Positions 23,843-32,373 of a stretch of 37,037 nucleotides of DNA are shown piece after piece. The DNA is from an uncultured Collinsella sp. GTDB taxonomy: Bacteria; Actinomycetota; Coriobacteriia; Coriobacteriales; Coriobacteriaceae. Where the stretch lies: positions 1 to 37,037 of the forward strand of contig CAUFWM010000011.1 of the NCBI GenBank assembly GCA_959596505.1, in the 5' to 3' direction. The translations under genes and the position numbers were made by a program. Below the pieces are notes generated by a model that worked only from the letters and a program-made list of their open reading frames with translations, did no database searches and was not told where the DNA came from. The number at the start of each line of letters is the position of its first letter. Within the stretch, counting starts at the first letter, position 1.

Positions 23843-24805
23843 TTATCGGGTGGGGCGCCAGACTTGGAGGGCGCCGGCGAGGATGTCGACCTCGATGCGC
23901 GAGGCGACAACGGGCTCGCCGTCGGCCTGGATGGGGTAGTCGGGCCCCTCAAAGGTGAGCTCGGCATGGCGGCAGCGGCGCATGCGTACCGGCGGAAGCT
24001 TGGTGTGGTGGCCGTCTTTGGCCGAAAGGAACATAGGCAGGGCAACCGCGCGAGGGACGGGGCCACAGGCGTAGCAGACGTCGAGTATGCCATCGCAGGG
24101 ATCGGCATCGGGGCAGATGCGATAACCCGAGCCATACGTGGGGCCCAGCTGAATCGCCATGATGATCGCCCTCACGCGCTCGGCGGGCGCGCCGTCAAAG
24201 CTGACCGTCATGGGGTAGTTGCGATAGCGCAGGCCAAACTGCTCAAGTCCCGAGAGGGTGTAGAGCGGAGCGCCCGTCAGGCCGGTCTTTTTGCGCAACT
24301 CGGTGGTGCCCAGGCCGATGGCGGCATCGATGCCGACCGAGAGCGTCTGGTCGTAGTACTCAACCGAAGCCTCGCCGCTTCCGCTTGCGGGGTTCCATGA
24401 GCGAATGCGCCCGATATCCTGGTGCTGCAGCTCGCAGGTGAGCAGCGCGCCAAAATCCTTACCGGAGAAATCGTCGATTCCGAGCGTCTGGGCAAAATCG
24501 TTGCCGGAGCCCACGGGCAGGACGGCAAGGGCGGGACGGATGGCCTCTTCCTGCGCCATGAGCCCATTGACGACCTCGTGGATCACGCCGTCGCCGCCAA
24601 GGGCGATAACGGTGCGGTATCCCTGAGCCTGTGCGGCAAGCTCCTTGGCGTGCCCCATGCACTCGGTCAGCACTAGGTCAAACTGGGACGTGCGCGCCGT
24701 CATGTCCAAAAAGCGTTGCAGGCGCTCGGCAACCTCGCGCGCGGCGCCCGACTGGGCGACAGGATTGGCGATGATGATCGTGCGACCAAAGTCAGTTGCG
24801 TGCAT
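23843..24805 (-). CDS. Diacylglycerol kinase family lipid kinase (YegS/DgkB-like)
   Basis: The 320-residue product has the DAGK catalytic domain: TIIIANPVAQSGAA, ALGGDGVIHEVVNGLM (GGDG nucleotide loop) and AVLPVGSGNDFAQTLGI, followed by the C-terminal beta-sandwich domain with EVDILAGALQVWRP near the end. Such enzymes phosphorylate diacylglycerol or similar lipids at the membrane's inner face. I placed the start at the ATG at 24805, which has GGGAG seven bases upstream; in-frame starts at 24839 and 24877 have no clear site. It lies downstream of the ClC gene on the same strand, 87 bases away. Confidence 0.9.
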   Translation of the reverse strand: MHATDFGRTIIIANPVAQSGAAREVAERLQRFLDMTARTSQFDLVLTECMGHAKELAAQAQGYRTVIALGGDGVIHEVVNGLMAQEEAIRPALAVLPVGSGNDFAQTLGIDDFSGKDFGALLTCELQHQDIGRIRSWNPASGSGEASVEYYDQTLSVGIDAAIGLGTTELRKKTGLTGAPLYTLSGLEQFGLRYRNYPMTVSFDGAPAERVRAIIMAIQLGPTYGSGYRICPDADPCDGILDVCYACGPVPRAVALPMFLSAKDGHHTKLPPVRMRRCRHAELTFEGPDYPIQADGEPVVASRIEVDILAGALQVWRPTR

Positions 24806-24892
24806 GGGGCGACTCCCGGCGTGTGGCATGACGGTGCGGTCGCGCTCGGGTCGAATTGCCCCCGATTGTGGCTGCACGGCGATTACTTACGT

Positions 24893-26314
24893 CTACTCTA
24901 TCAGGTCGTTGTGGCGCTCGATAGCCTCTGCCACCGTTCCGCCCTCGTCCACGATAAGCGAGCGGCGCTTGGGCGACACGATGCGCTGCGCGGGGTACAC
25001 GCCACGGTGGCCGCCGACGAGATAGCTAATAAACGAGACGATGACAAAGAAGCCCGCGGCTGTTCCATGGAACAAGTCGATAGCCATCATGCAGGTGGTG
25101 ATGGGCACGTTGAGGCCGGCACAGAAGACGCCGAGCATGCCGAGGGCCGCCATAAAGCTCGGATCGAGTCCAGCGAGGCAGCCAATCCATCCGCCGAGCG
25201 CCGCACCGATGCCAAACAGGGGCGTGACCTCGCCGCCTTGGAAGCCCGCGCCCAGGGTAAGCGCTGTGACGACCAACTTGATGACTGCGTCCGCCAGGGT
25301 GGTGTTGCCGGCAAATCCGGCGCCGGAAAGCCACGTGGAAAGGCCGGCGTAGTCCCAGGCGTCGAGGAGGGCATAGGCGGCCAAAACCACGAGTGCGCCT
25401 ATGAGTGCGCGAATGAGGTAATTGGTGATAAAGCGACCGTACAGGCTCTTGACGGTTCGAACCGACCAGGCAAAGAGGCGTGCGGTGAGACCAAAGATGA
25501 TGGCGCTGATAACAACGATGACAACCGTCTGTGGTGTCATGTTGGGAACGCTGGCGATGACATTCGCCTCGTACTCGGTTCCCAAGGCGAGCGACGTAAA
25601 GTAGCCGGTAAACGAGGCGACCAGGCAGTAGATGCCCGCGGTGTAGTCGATCTTGCCGATAAAGCACATCTCCATGCCAAAGAAAGCTCCGGCAAGGGGC
25701 GAACCGAATACGGCGCCAAAGGCCGACGAGATGCCGGCGAGCATGAGGTCGTGGTGGTCATGCTTTTTGAGGTGGGCGAGGCTCGAGATGTTGCTGGCGA
25801 TGGTGCCACCAATCTGCACCGCAGCTCCCTCGCGACCGGCCGACCCGCCCGCTAGGTGCGTGAGCGTGGAACAGACGAAGGTGAGGACGGCCATGCGCAT
25901 ATGGATGAGGCGTGTGCCCAGAGCGGAGTCGATGACCAGGTTGTTACCACGTCTGGCGGCAAGGCCGTGGTTTTTGTACACCCATGCGGTGGCAACGCCC
26001 ACAACGGGAAGCAGCGCGTAAATCCATGCATGGTGCTCGCGATAGTCGGTCGCGATATTCAGCGAGGCCAAAAACGCCCAAGCGGCAACGCCCATGGCAA
26101 GCGAGACGATAACGACGAGTACGAGCAACTTGGCGCTCGCGAGTAGGTTGCGGGCGTTGCGGCGCGTGTCGGCAGCCAAGAGATGCTCGGAGCGGGTGAG
26201 CTGTTGCCTGCCTGCCATGATGACGTCATTAAGGGAGAAAAAGCCGCCGTCGTCGAGCGACTGGGAATGATCCTGCGCCTCGTTTGCGCTTTCGGGTTTG
26301 TCGGTAAAAGCCAT
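24893..26314 (-). CDS. ClC family voltage-gated chloride channel/antiporter-like protein
   Basis: The 473-residue product is a ClC protein with about 10-12 membrane helices. It has the selectivity block GGSAGREGAAVQIG, whose glutamate aligns with the gating Glu, and GAGFQGGEVTPLFGIGAALGG for the GxFxP region. The first 60 residues form a polar cytoplasmic N-terminus. There is no C-terminal CBS pair. It may exchange chloride for protons or move fluoride; the sequence does not decide. AAGAGGAAC precedes the ATG at 26314. It is divergent from moeA across about 210 bases. Confidence 0.88.
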   Translation of the reverse strand: MAFTDKPESANEAQDHSQSLDDGGFFSLNDVIMAGRQQLTRSEHLLAADTRRNARNLLASAKLLVLVVIVSLAMGVAAWAFLASLNIATDYREHHAWIYALLPVVGVATAWVYKNHGLAARRGNNLVIDSALGTRLIHMRMAVLTFVCSTLTHLAGGSAGREGAAVQIGGTIASNISSLAHLKKHDHHDLMLAGISSAFGAVFGSPLAGAFFGMEMCFIGKIDYTAGIYCLVASFTGYFTSLALGTEYEANVIASVPNMTPQTVVIVVISAIIFGLTARLFAWSVRTVKSLYGRFITNYLIRALIGALVVLAAYALLDAWDYAGLSTWLSGAGFAGNTTLADAVIKLVVTALTLGAGFQGGEVTPLFGIGAALGGWIGCLAGLDPSFMAALGMLGVFCAGLNVPITTCMMAIDLFHGTAAGFFVIVSFISYLVGGHRGVYPAQRIVSPKRRSLIVDEGGTVAEAIERHNDLIE

Positions 26315-26526
26315 ACGTTCCTCTTTTTGGTTGCAACAGGAGCATTATAGAACGTGCCAAACGTGACAAACCGGCAGGTTGATTTTCGGTTCTGTTTCGC
26401 CGTCCGTTACCGACAGGTGTATTCGCGGCCGCGGGCCAGATCTTGAGCAAGCGGCGAGGGATTATACTGAGATAAACATAAAGAATCGGCGCTTTTGTTG
26501 CGCGCCGCAGCATGCTAGAGGTGTAT

Positions 26527-27789
26527 ATGGCTGAGAAACTCATTCCGTTGGAGGACGCACAGGCGATCGTCTTGTCGCACGTGAATCGCACCGAAGTTGT
26601 CGAGATTCCCGTGTGGCAGGCCGTCGGTCTTCCCTTGGCCGAGGACGCGGTGGCCGATATCGACATCTCGCCGTTTGCCAACAGCGCTATGGACGGATAT
26701 GCCGTGCGCTCGGCGGATTTGGCGCAGGCATCTGGCGAGGCGCCGGTGACGCTCGACGTTATCGGACACGAGGCCGCGGGCCGTGTGTTTGAGGGCGCAA
26801 TCGGCGCGGGTGAGACGGTCCGCATCATGACAGGCGCGCCGGTGCCCGAGGGTGCGGATGCTGTGGTGAAATACGAGATCGTCGAGGTGCTTGACGGCGA
26901 CGGCAACGAGGGCTCGCACGTGAGCTTTTCGGCGCCTGCTAAAGTGGGGGAGAACGTTCGCTCTGCCGCCGAGGAGGCCCATGCCGGCGACGTCGTGATG
27001 CGTGCCGGCGAGGTTGTGGCCCCGGCCGGCGCTGGCCTGCTGGCAAGCGCCGGTTACGCGAGCGTGAAGGTCCATGCCGCTCCGCGCGTGGGCATTATCT
27101 CGCTGGGCACGGAGCTGGTCGCGCCGAGCGAGCTGCCGGCACGCGGGCAGATTCGCGATTCCAACTCCTCGGCCTTGATGGCCGAAGCGCTCGATGCCGG
27201 CGCCGAGCCGGTGTTCTATGGCATTGCGCCCGATGATGAGCGGGCGATTGCCGAGCTGGTGCATCGCGCCGTGCAGGAGTGCGATTTTGTCATTACGAGC
27301 GGCGGCGCCTCTGCGGGCGATTACGACTACGTGACGGCGCTGGTCAAGCGCGAGGGCGAGGTGCTCTTCGACCGCATCTCGATGCGTCCTGGCAAAGCCA
27401 TCACGTTTGGCCTGCTTGGGGGCAAGCCGTATTTGGGGCTTTCGGGCAATCCCGCGGCGGCGTATGTGGGCTTTGAGATGCTCGCCCGCCCCGCGATCCG
27501 CAAGATGCGCGGCTCTGCCGAGGGTACGCGTCCCGTGCAGCAGGCGATATTGACGCACGGCGTGAAGAAGCGCCAGGACCGACGCTTCTTCGATCGCGCC
27601 ACGGTTTTGCGCGACCCCGAGACCGGTGAGCTGTTGGTGACCGAGGCCAAGACGCAGAATTCGGCGCTGCTCGGCACGATGCAGCGGGCCAACTGTCTGC
27701 TGCGTATTGACGAAGGGCCGTGTGAGCTCAAGCCGGGCGACGTCGTGGGCGTCGTGCGTGTCGATCTGCCTGAGGATGCCGTGTTGTAG
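26527..27789 (+). CDS. moeA: Molybdopterin molybdenumtransferase
   Basis: The 420-residue product has the MoeA architecture: domain with SPFANSAMDGYAVRSADL, TGAPVPEGADAVV, the MoCF-like domain with GIISLGTELV, RDSNSSALMAEAL, TSGGASAGDYDYV and LSGNPAAAYVGFE, and the C-terminal beta domain. It inserts molybdenum into adenylylated molybdopterin. The ATG at 26527 has AGAGGTG upstream. The stop is 10 bases before the mogA start, so the two form one unit, and modABC follows after a terminator. Confidence 0.95.
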   Translation: MAEKLIPLEDAQAIVLSHVNRTEVVEIPVWQAVGLPLAEDAVADIDISPFANSAMDGYAVRSADLAQASGEAPVTLDVIGHEAAGRVFEGAIGAGETVRIMTGAPVPEGADAVVKYEIVEVLDGDGNEGSHVSFSAPAKVGENVRSAAEEAHAGDVVMRAGEVVAPAGAGLLASAGYASVKVHAAPRVGIISLGTELVAPSELPARGQIRDSNSSALMAEALDAGAEPVFYGIAPDDERAIAELVHRAVQECDFVITSGGASAGDYDYVTALVKREGEVLFDRISMRPGKAITFGLLGGKPYLGLSGNPAAAYVGFEMLARPAIRKMRGSAEGTRPVQQAILTHGVKKRQDRRFFDRATVLRDPETGELLVTEAKTQNSALLGTMQRANCLLRIDEGPCELKPGDVVGVVRVDLPEDAVL

Positions 27790-27799
27790 GAGGAATGCT

Positions 27800-28279
27800 A
27801 TGGAGCTGAAGATATCGATCGTGACGTGCTCGGACACGCGCGATCTTGCCCAGGATGAGGCCGGAGCCGCACTCGAGGAACTTATCGAGGCGCAGGGCTG
27901 GACGGTCGCCTCACATGTGGTTGTGCGCGACGACGTCAGCGAGATCGGTGATGCCATTGTGGAAGCCGCCGATGAGTGCCACGCCAATGTCGTGCTCACC
28001 TGCGGCGGCACGGGGCTTTCGATGCGCGATGTGACGCCCGAGGCGACGCGTGCCGTCTGCGACCGCGATGTGCCGGGTATTGCAGAGGCGATCCGTGCGT
28101 ACTCCATGACCAAGACGCGCCGCGCCATGCTCTCGCGCGCCGTGTGCATGCAGCGTGGGTATACGCTTGTCATCAACTTTCCGGGATCCACGAAGGCCGC
28201 CCGCGAAAGCTGGGAGGCCGTGAGCGATCAGCTGGAGCATGCGGCTCAGATGACAGCAGGAGGCGGGCACGCCAAATAA
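27800..28279 (+). CDS. mogA: MogA/MoaB family molybdopterin adenylyltransferase
   Basis: The 159-residue product is a single MoCF domain: ISIVTCSDTRDLAQDEAG, VVLTCGGTGLSMRDVTPEAT and TLVINFPGSTKAARESW. It adenylylates molybdopterin before MoeA inserts the metal. MogA and MoaB are hard to separate by sequence; the position right after moeA supports this role. AGGAGGA precedes the ATG. A small terminator at 28293-28326 follows. Confidence 0.92.
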   Translation: MELKISIVTCSDTRDLAQDEAGAALEELIEAQGWTVASHVVVRDDVSEIGDAIVEAADECHANVVLTCGGTGLSMRDVTPEATRAVCDRDVPGIAEAIRAYSMTKTRRAMLSRAVCMQRGYTLVINFPGSTKAARESWEAVSDQLEHAAQMTAGGGHAK

Positions 28280-28292
28280 GCGCACTACCTGC

Positions 28293-28326
28293 GGCGGAGT
28301 AACCTTACGGGCTGCTCCGCCTTTTT
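28293..28326 (+). terminator. moeA-mogA terminator
   Basis: GGCGGAG (28293-28299) pairs with CTCCGCC (28315-28321), followed by TTTTTA. Confidence 0.8.
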
Positions 28327-28365
28327 ATGCAGCGACAGTGCGGGCCGTCCTGAGACTGTCAGCAG

Positions 28366-28423
28366 AAGATAATTATCAGACGAGAAATCTTTATCACTGA
28401 TATTATTCGCACGAAAGTATAAT
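28366..28423 (+). promoter_or_regulatory. modABC promoter/operator region
   Basis: A consensus -10 TATAAT lies at 28418-28423, with a poor -35 (CACTGA at about 28396-28401). Upstream is AAGATAATTAT (28366-28376), which contains the palindrome GATAATTATC (28368-28377). The same 11-mer occurs after modC at 32030-32040. Control by a molybdate sensor such as ModE is possible, but the site does not match the E. coli ModE box. Confidence 0.45.
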
Positions 28424-28483
28424 CTGGTAACAGAATAAAGCCCGCGGCGGGGTGTCCGGGCGTAGTATTCGAAAGGATTGAAC

Positions 28484-29359
28484 ATGTTCGATATGGTTTC
28501 TCGCCGCGGATTCGTCTCTCTTTCTGCTGTCGTCGCTGCTGGCCTTGGGCTTGCTGGCTGCTCCGGCAACAAGACATCCGCGCCCGCTGGTTCCGATGCC
28601 GGCTCCGCCATGTCTTCCTCTAAGAAGAAAGCTGTCGAGCTTCAGGTCTTCGCTGCCAACTCTCTCGAGAAGGCTTTGCCCGAGGTTCAGAAGCTCTACA
28701 CCGAGCAGACCGGCACCACCTTTGCCGACACGCAGTTTAAGGCTTCCGGCGACCTCGTTGAGCAGATGCGTGCCGGCGCCACGGTCGACGTGCTCATCAC
28801 GGCCTCCAAGGGCACCATGGACGACGCCGAGGCCGCCGAGCTCGTCGACGCCGACACGCGTGAGGATATGTTCGTCAACGACCTCGTGATCATTCGCGCT
28901 GAGGGCTCCGACACCAAGATCGAGGCCATCGCCGACGTCGCGAATCTGGACGGCAAGATCGCCATTGGCGACGCCAAGACCGTCCCCGCCGGCAAGTACG
29001 CCAACCAGGCCCTGGCTTCCGTAGGCCTCTACACCGGCACCGAGGGCGACGACGGCGAGTATGCTCCCCAGATCGCCGACAAGGTAGCGCTGGCCGACAA
29101 AGTTGGTACCGCTGCCGCCTATGTGTCCACAGGCGACTGCGTGGCCGGTTTTGTCTACAGCTCCGATATCTTCCGCTACGACGGCGTCGAGGAGGCGTTC
29201 GTGTGTCCTGAGGACTCGCATAAGCCCATCGTGTATCCGGGTGCCGTTGCCGAGAGCTCCGAGCACGACGACGAGGCCAAGGCATTTATCGACTTCTGTC
29301 TGACCAACAAGAAGGCTCAGAAGATTTGGGCTAAGTACGGCTTTGAGCTTTCCGCGTAG
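28484..29359 (+). CDS. modA: Molybdate ABC transporter substrate-binding lipoprotein
   Basis: The 291-residue product has a lipoprotein signal: arginines in the n-region (VSRRGFVSLSAVVAAGLGLA) and the lipobox LAGC with Cys at about residue 26. The mature part is a type 2 periplasmic-binding fold of the ModA kind: LQVFAANSLEKALPEVQKLY, FKASGDLVEQMRAGATVDVLI and AYVSTGDCVAGFVYSSD. It would capture molybdate or tungstate outside the membrane. I chose the ATG at 28484, six bases after GAAAGGA. Its stop overlaps a GTG that is the alternative start of modB. Confidence 0.93.
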   Translation: MFDMVSRRGFVSLSAVVAAGLGLAGCSGNKTSAPAGSDAGSAMSSSKKKAVELQVFAANSLEKALPEVQKLYTEQTGTTFADTQFKASGDLVEQMRAGATVDVLITASKGTMDDAEAAELVDADTREDMFVNDLVIIRAEGSDTKIEAIADVANLDGKIAIGDAKTVPAGKYANQALASVGLYTGTEGDDGEYAPQIADKVALADKVGTAAAYVSTGDCVAGFVYSSDIFRYDGVEEAFVCPEDSHKPIVYPGAVAESSEHDDEAKAFIDFCLTNKKAQKIWAKYGFELSA

Positions 29360-29427
29360 TGCGGCTTGGCGCGATAATTCCATCGTTTTGTGTTTCACTC
29401 CGTCCTTGTACTCGCTTGGAGCTTTTC

Positions 29428-30870
29428 GTGCTTAATAGATTCCGCATGCTTGTCGCCTGTGCTTTGACCCTCGCGTTTTGCTGGGTGCCGGGATTTGCGT
29501 TTGCTGGGGACGCTGAGGACGGGGTCCAGGTTGCTGCGACCGCTCATGGGCTTTCCTATGGGATCGAGGGTTTTGAGCGGCTGTCCAAGGGGACCGCTCG
29601 TGCCATGGAGGGCCAGCCTGAGGGCTACCGGTTTCCCGTTGACGAGGACGTGGACCTTGTAGTGGCGCCTGCTGCCGATCGCGTTGTGGTGTGGATATCG
29701 CCCAGGGCGGTCGAGAAGTATGAATTGGATCCGCAGGATAACGAGTGCGTATCGGGTCTCAAGGCCCTCGTCTGTGAGCTCGACAGCGCAAACTGCATGG
29801 GAGGTGCGCAGCTGGGGGACGTGGATCTTCCTTGGTGTGTCACGGCGGAAACAACGTTTGATGCCGGCGGGTATACCTATGGCTTTGACGAGCGCGGTGC
29901 GGATGGGGACCGCTATGTGGTGATTGCATCAGCCTCGGGTGATGCCAAGGGCGGCGCGCGTTGGCTTGATAGCGCTCAAATGGTAGAAGCATCGTCTGTC
30001 GTGTTGCGGGATGATCAGGGGCCCTTGGCCTCTCTGGCCTCCTTTTTGGGCGACATCGACTATCGCCCGTTTTGGGTGTCCATTAAAACGAGCGGCCTTG
30101 CCCTGCTGATTTCCTTTGCGCTGGGCCTGTTCGCCGCGTGGAAGACTATGGGTACCTCGAGTCGCATCAAGGGCCTGCTCGATTCGGTCTTTACGATTCC
30201 TATGGTGCTGCCGCCCACGGTCTGCGGCTTTCTGCTTCTTATGCTGTTTGGCCGTTCGACCGGGGTTGGCCAGTGGCTTATTGCACACGGTATCTCGATC
30301 GTCTTTACGTGGCCCGCGGCGGTGATATCTGCCGTGGTGGTGTCGTTTCCCCTGGTCTACCGCACGGCGCTCGGTGCCTTTGAGAGCCTCGACACGCAGA
30401 TGCTCGATGCCGCGCGAACCCTGGGATGGTCCGAGCGTCGTATCTTTACCAAGCTTATGATGCCGCTCGGCTGGCCCTCGATTGCCGCCGGCACGGTGCT
30501 TGCCTTCGCGCGTGCCATGGGCGAGTTTGGCTGCACCCTGTTCTTTGCGGGCAACTACGCCGGCATTACCCAGACCATCCCCATCGCCATCTACTTTGAG
30601 TGGATGGGCGGCAATACGTCGGTGGCCCTCTTTTGGGTCGTGGTCGTAATAGCGTTCAGCTTCCTGGTCATCCTGTTCATCAATATGTACACGGCGCATT
30701 CGCAAAAGTACCGCGAGCGCGGCCTGTCCCGCGCGGAGCGCAAGCAGACTAAGCAGCTGGGCAGCCAGACCGATTCGCTCGACCCGGTCGGCGGCGATGC
30801 CTTGCGCATCGATCGCGAGGCGCTGGCCGAGCTTATGCGCGATGACGCAGCACCGCAGGGAGGTCGATAA
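29428..30870 (+). CDS. modB: Molybdate ABC transporter permease with secreted N-terminal domain
   Basis: At 480 residues this is about twice the usual ModB length. Residues 1-27 look like a signal peptide or first anchor (MLNRFRMLVACALTLAFCWV, then an AFA-GD cleavage-like site). Residues about 28-205 form a soluble extracytoplasmic domain that I do not recognise. Residues about 210-440 are a normal ModB permease with about five membrane segments and the EAA loop ALGAFESLDTQMLDAARTLGWS that contacts ModC, followed by a charged cytoplasmic tail. I prefer the GTG at 29428, with GGAG six bases upstream; the GTG at 29359 overlaps the modA stop and would add 23 residues before the signal. Confidence 0.88.
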   Translation: MLNRFRMLVACALTLAFCWVPGFAFAGDAEDGVQVAATAHGLSYGIEGFERLSKGTARAMEGQPEGYRFPVDEDVDLVVAPAADRVVVWISPRAVEKYELDPQDNECVSGLKALVCELDSANCMGGAQLGDVDLPWCVTAETTFDAGGYTYGFDERGADGDRYVVIASASGDAKGGARWLDSAQMVEASSVVLRDDQGPLASLASFLGDIDYRPFWVSIKTSGLALLISFALGLFAAWKTMGTSSRIKGLLDSVFTIPMVLPPTVCGFLLLMLFGRSTGVGQWLIAHGISIVFTWPAAVISAVVVSFPLVYRTALGAFESLDTQMLDAARTLGWSERRIFTKLMMPLGWPSIAAGTVLAFARAMGEFGCTLFFAGNYAGITQTIPIAIYFEWMGGNTSVALFWVVVVIAFSFLVILFINMYTAHSQKYRERGLSRAERKQTKQLGSQTDSLDPVGGDALRIDREALAELMRDDAAPQGGR

Positions 30871-30873
30871 GCT

Positions 30874-31944
30874 ATGTCGCTCGTTTTGGATATCAAAAAA
30901 CGCTATCCCGGGTTTATGCTCGACATGCAGCTTGAGGCCGGCGAGGAGCGTGTGGCGCTGCTGGGCGCCTCGGGCTGCGGCAAGAGCTGCACGCTGCGCT
31001 GCATTGCCGGCGTGGAGACGCCCGACGAGGGCAAGATCGTCGTCAATGGCGTGACCTTTTTTGACTCGGCCGCGGGCATCAACCTTTCGCCCCAGGAGCG
31101 AAAATGCGCCCTGTTGTTCCAAAACTATCAGCTGTTCCCTAATATAACGGTGGCCGATAACGTGTGCGCCGGCGTTGAGGGTGCAGGTGACGCCGCAGCG
31201 CGCAGACAACTTGCCGAGCGCTACCTGGGTATCTTTGGACTGGCCGACTTTGCCGACCGTTATCCCGCGCGCCTCTCGGGCGGCCAGCAGCAGCGTGTGG
31301 CGCTTGCTCGCATGGTGGCGGCACACCCGGGCATTTTTATGTTCGACGAGCCCATGAGCGCGCTCGATGCGTATCTCAAGAGCGCGCTTGAGCAGAACAT
31401 GCTCGACCTGTTCGACGTCTGTAACCGTACCGTGCTCTACGTGAGCCACGATATTGACGAGGCATGCCGCCTGTGCGAGCGCATTTGCGTGATGCATAAC
31501 GGGCATGTGGAGGAGATCGGCTCCGTCGAGGACGTGGTCCGCCGGCCGCAAACCTTGGCTGCGCTGCGCCTGACGGGCTGCAAGAATACGAGCCGCGCGC
31601 GTAAGATCGGCGACGAGGAAGTTGAGGCCCTCGACTGGGGCATGACCTTCAACGTGGGCCGTGATGTTTCCGATAACGTGGCGTACCTCGGTATTCGTGC
31701 GAGCTACTTCCATATGGACAACCGCGCAGAGCGCGGTCGTAACAGCTACGACCTGCATGTGGCTCGTGTGAGCGATTCGCGTTTTGAGCGCTTGGTGCTG
31801 TTGGACGTGCCACGTGTCGATGCGCCGACGCGCCTGCAGTGGAAGGTCAACAAAGTGAACGTAGCTGCCGACGGGCTGCCGCAGGCCGACGAGACCCTGC
31901 GCATGCACTTCGATGCGAGTAAAATCCACTTGGTTTGTCGATAG
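30874..31944 (+). CDS. modC: Molybdate ABC transporter ATP-binding protein
   Basis: The 356-residue product has Walker A (GASGCGKS), the Q-loop (LLFQNYQLFPNITV), signature LSGGQQQRVALARMV, Walker B (GIFMFDEPMSALD) and the H-loop (LYVSHDIDEA). The C-terminal 110 residues after the nucleotide domain could form a regulatory beta domain like MOP/TOBE, but no clear motif is visible. It energises import by ModB. GGAGG lies inside the modB end, and the start is three bases after the modB stop, so modB and modC are coupled. Confidence 0.93.
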   Translation: MSLVLDIKKRYPGFMLDMQLEAGEERVALLGASGCGKSCTLRCIAGVETPDEGKIVVNGVTFFDSAAGINLSPQERKCALLFQNYQLFPNITVADNVCAGVEGAGDAAARRQLAERYLGIFGLADFADRYPARLSGGQQQRVALARMVAAHPGIFMFDEPMSALDAYLKSALEQNMLDLFDVCNRTVLYVSHDIDEACRLCERICVMHNGHVEEIGSVEDVVRRPQTLAALRLTGCKNTSRARKIGDEEVEALDWGMTFNVGRDVSDNVAYLGIRASYFHMDNRAERGRNSYDLHVARVSDSRFERLVLLDVPRVDAPTRLQWKVNKVNVAADGLPQADETLRMHFDASKIHLVCR

Positions 31945-32145
31945 CGCCGGGTAATGCCGTCGGGGATGTAAGCCTCGGCGGCTTTGTCTTGCCGTTCGCC
32001 GAATGAAGGATGACAAACTCTTATCAATCAAGATAATTATTTATTAGACGACGGCACACGAGGCTGTCGTACGAATGTCAACGGTGTTCGCATGGTCGAT
32101 GACCGTTGATATAGTTGACCTTATCTTGTAAAGGAGGGTGCGCAC
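31945..32145 (+). promoter_or_regulatory. modC 3' end and promoter region of the dehydratase-like operon
   Basis: A wobble-rich hairpin (31956-31965 with 31973-31982, then TTTGTCTT) may terminate modABC. Next come AAGATAATTAT (32030-32040), a dyad ACGACGG/CTGTCGT (32048-32054, 32064-32070) and a dyad TCAACGGT/ACCGTTGA (32078-32085, 32102-32109). A promoter TTCGCA (32087-32092), 17 bases, TATAGT (32110-32115) lies inside and next to the last dyad, which therefore looks like an operator. Confidence 0.45.
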
Positions 32146-32214
32146 ATGCCGCAGACGACATATATTCGCCGCGTTGCCGCGCGCGCCCAGTATATGGCTC
32201 GGAGCCGCATATGA
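32146..32214 (+). CDS. Putative leader peptide
   Basis: A 22-codon frame (MPQTTYIRRVAARAQYMARS plus two residues) begins at an ATG eight bases after AAAGGAGG (32130-32137), the best ribosome binding site in the window. It has five arginines and three of its codons form two Arg-rich clusters. It overlaps the left arm of a stem, CGGAGCCG with CGGCTCCG (about 32200-32237). Its position 160 bases upstream of the first dehydratase-like gene suggests a translated leader that affects downstream expression; there is no homology evidence. Confidence 0.45.
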   Translation: MPQTTYIRRVAARAQYMARSRI

Positions 32215-32373
32215 GCAGGTATGTTCACGGCTCCGGGAGAGACGACGCACAACTAAATAGTCAACCGCAAAGCAGGTTCCCCAAAATTCCGGGTTTGAGC
32301 ACGGCCGGGCAATCGCCACCCGTCGTGCATCGATACCGCTGTTATCCGTTTTTGGTTCGAGAGGGGAACCTTT

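Noticed and set aside
29929..32031. A 700-codon minus-strand open frame
   Set aside because: It is antisense to modB and modC, which are well supported.
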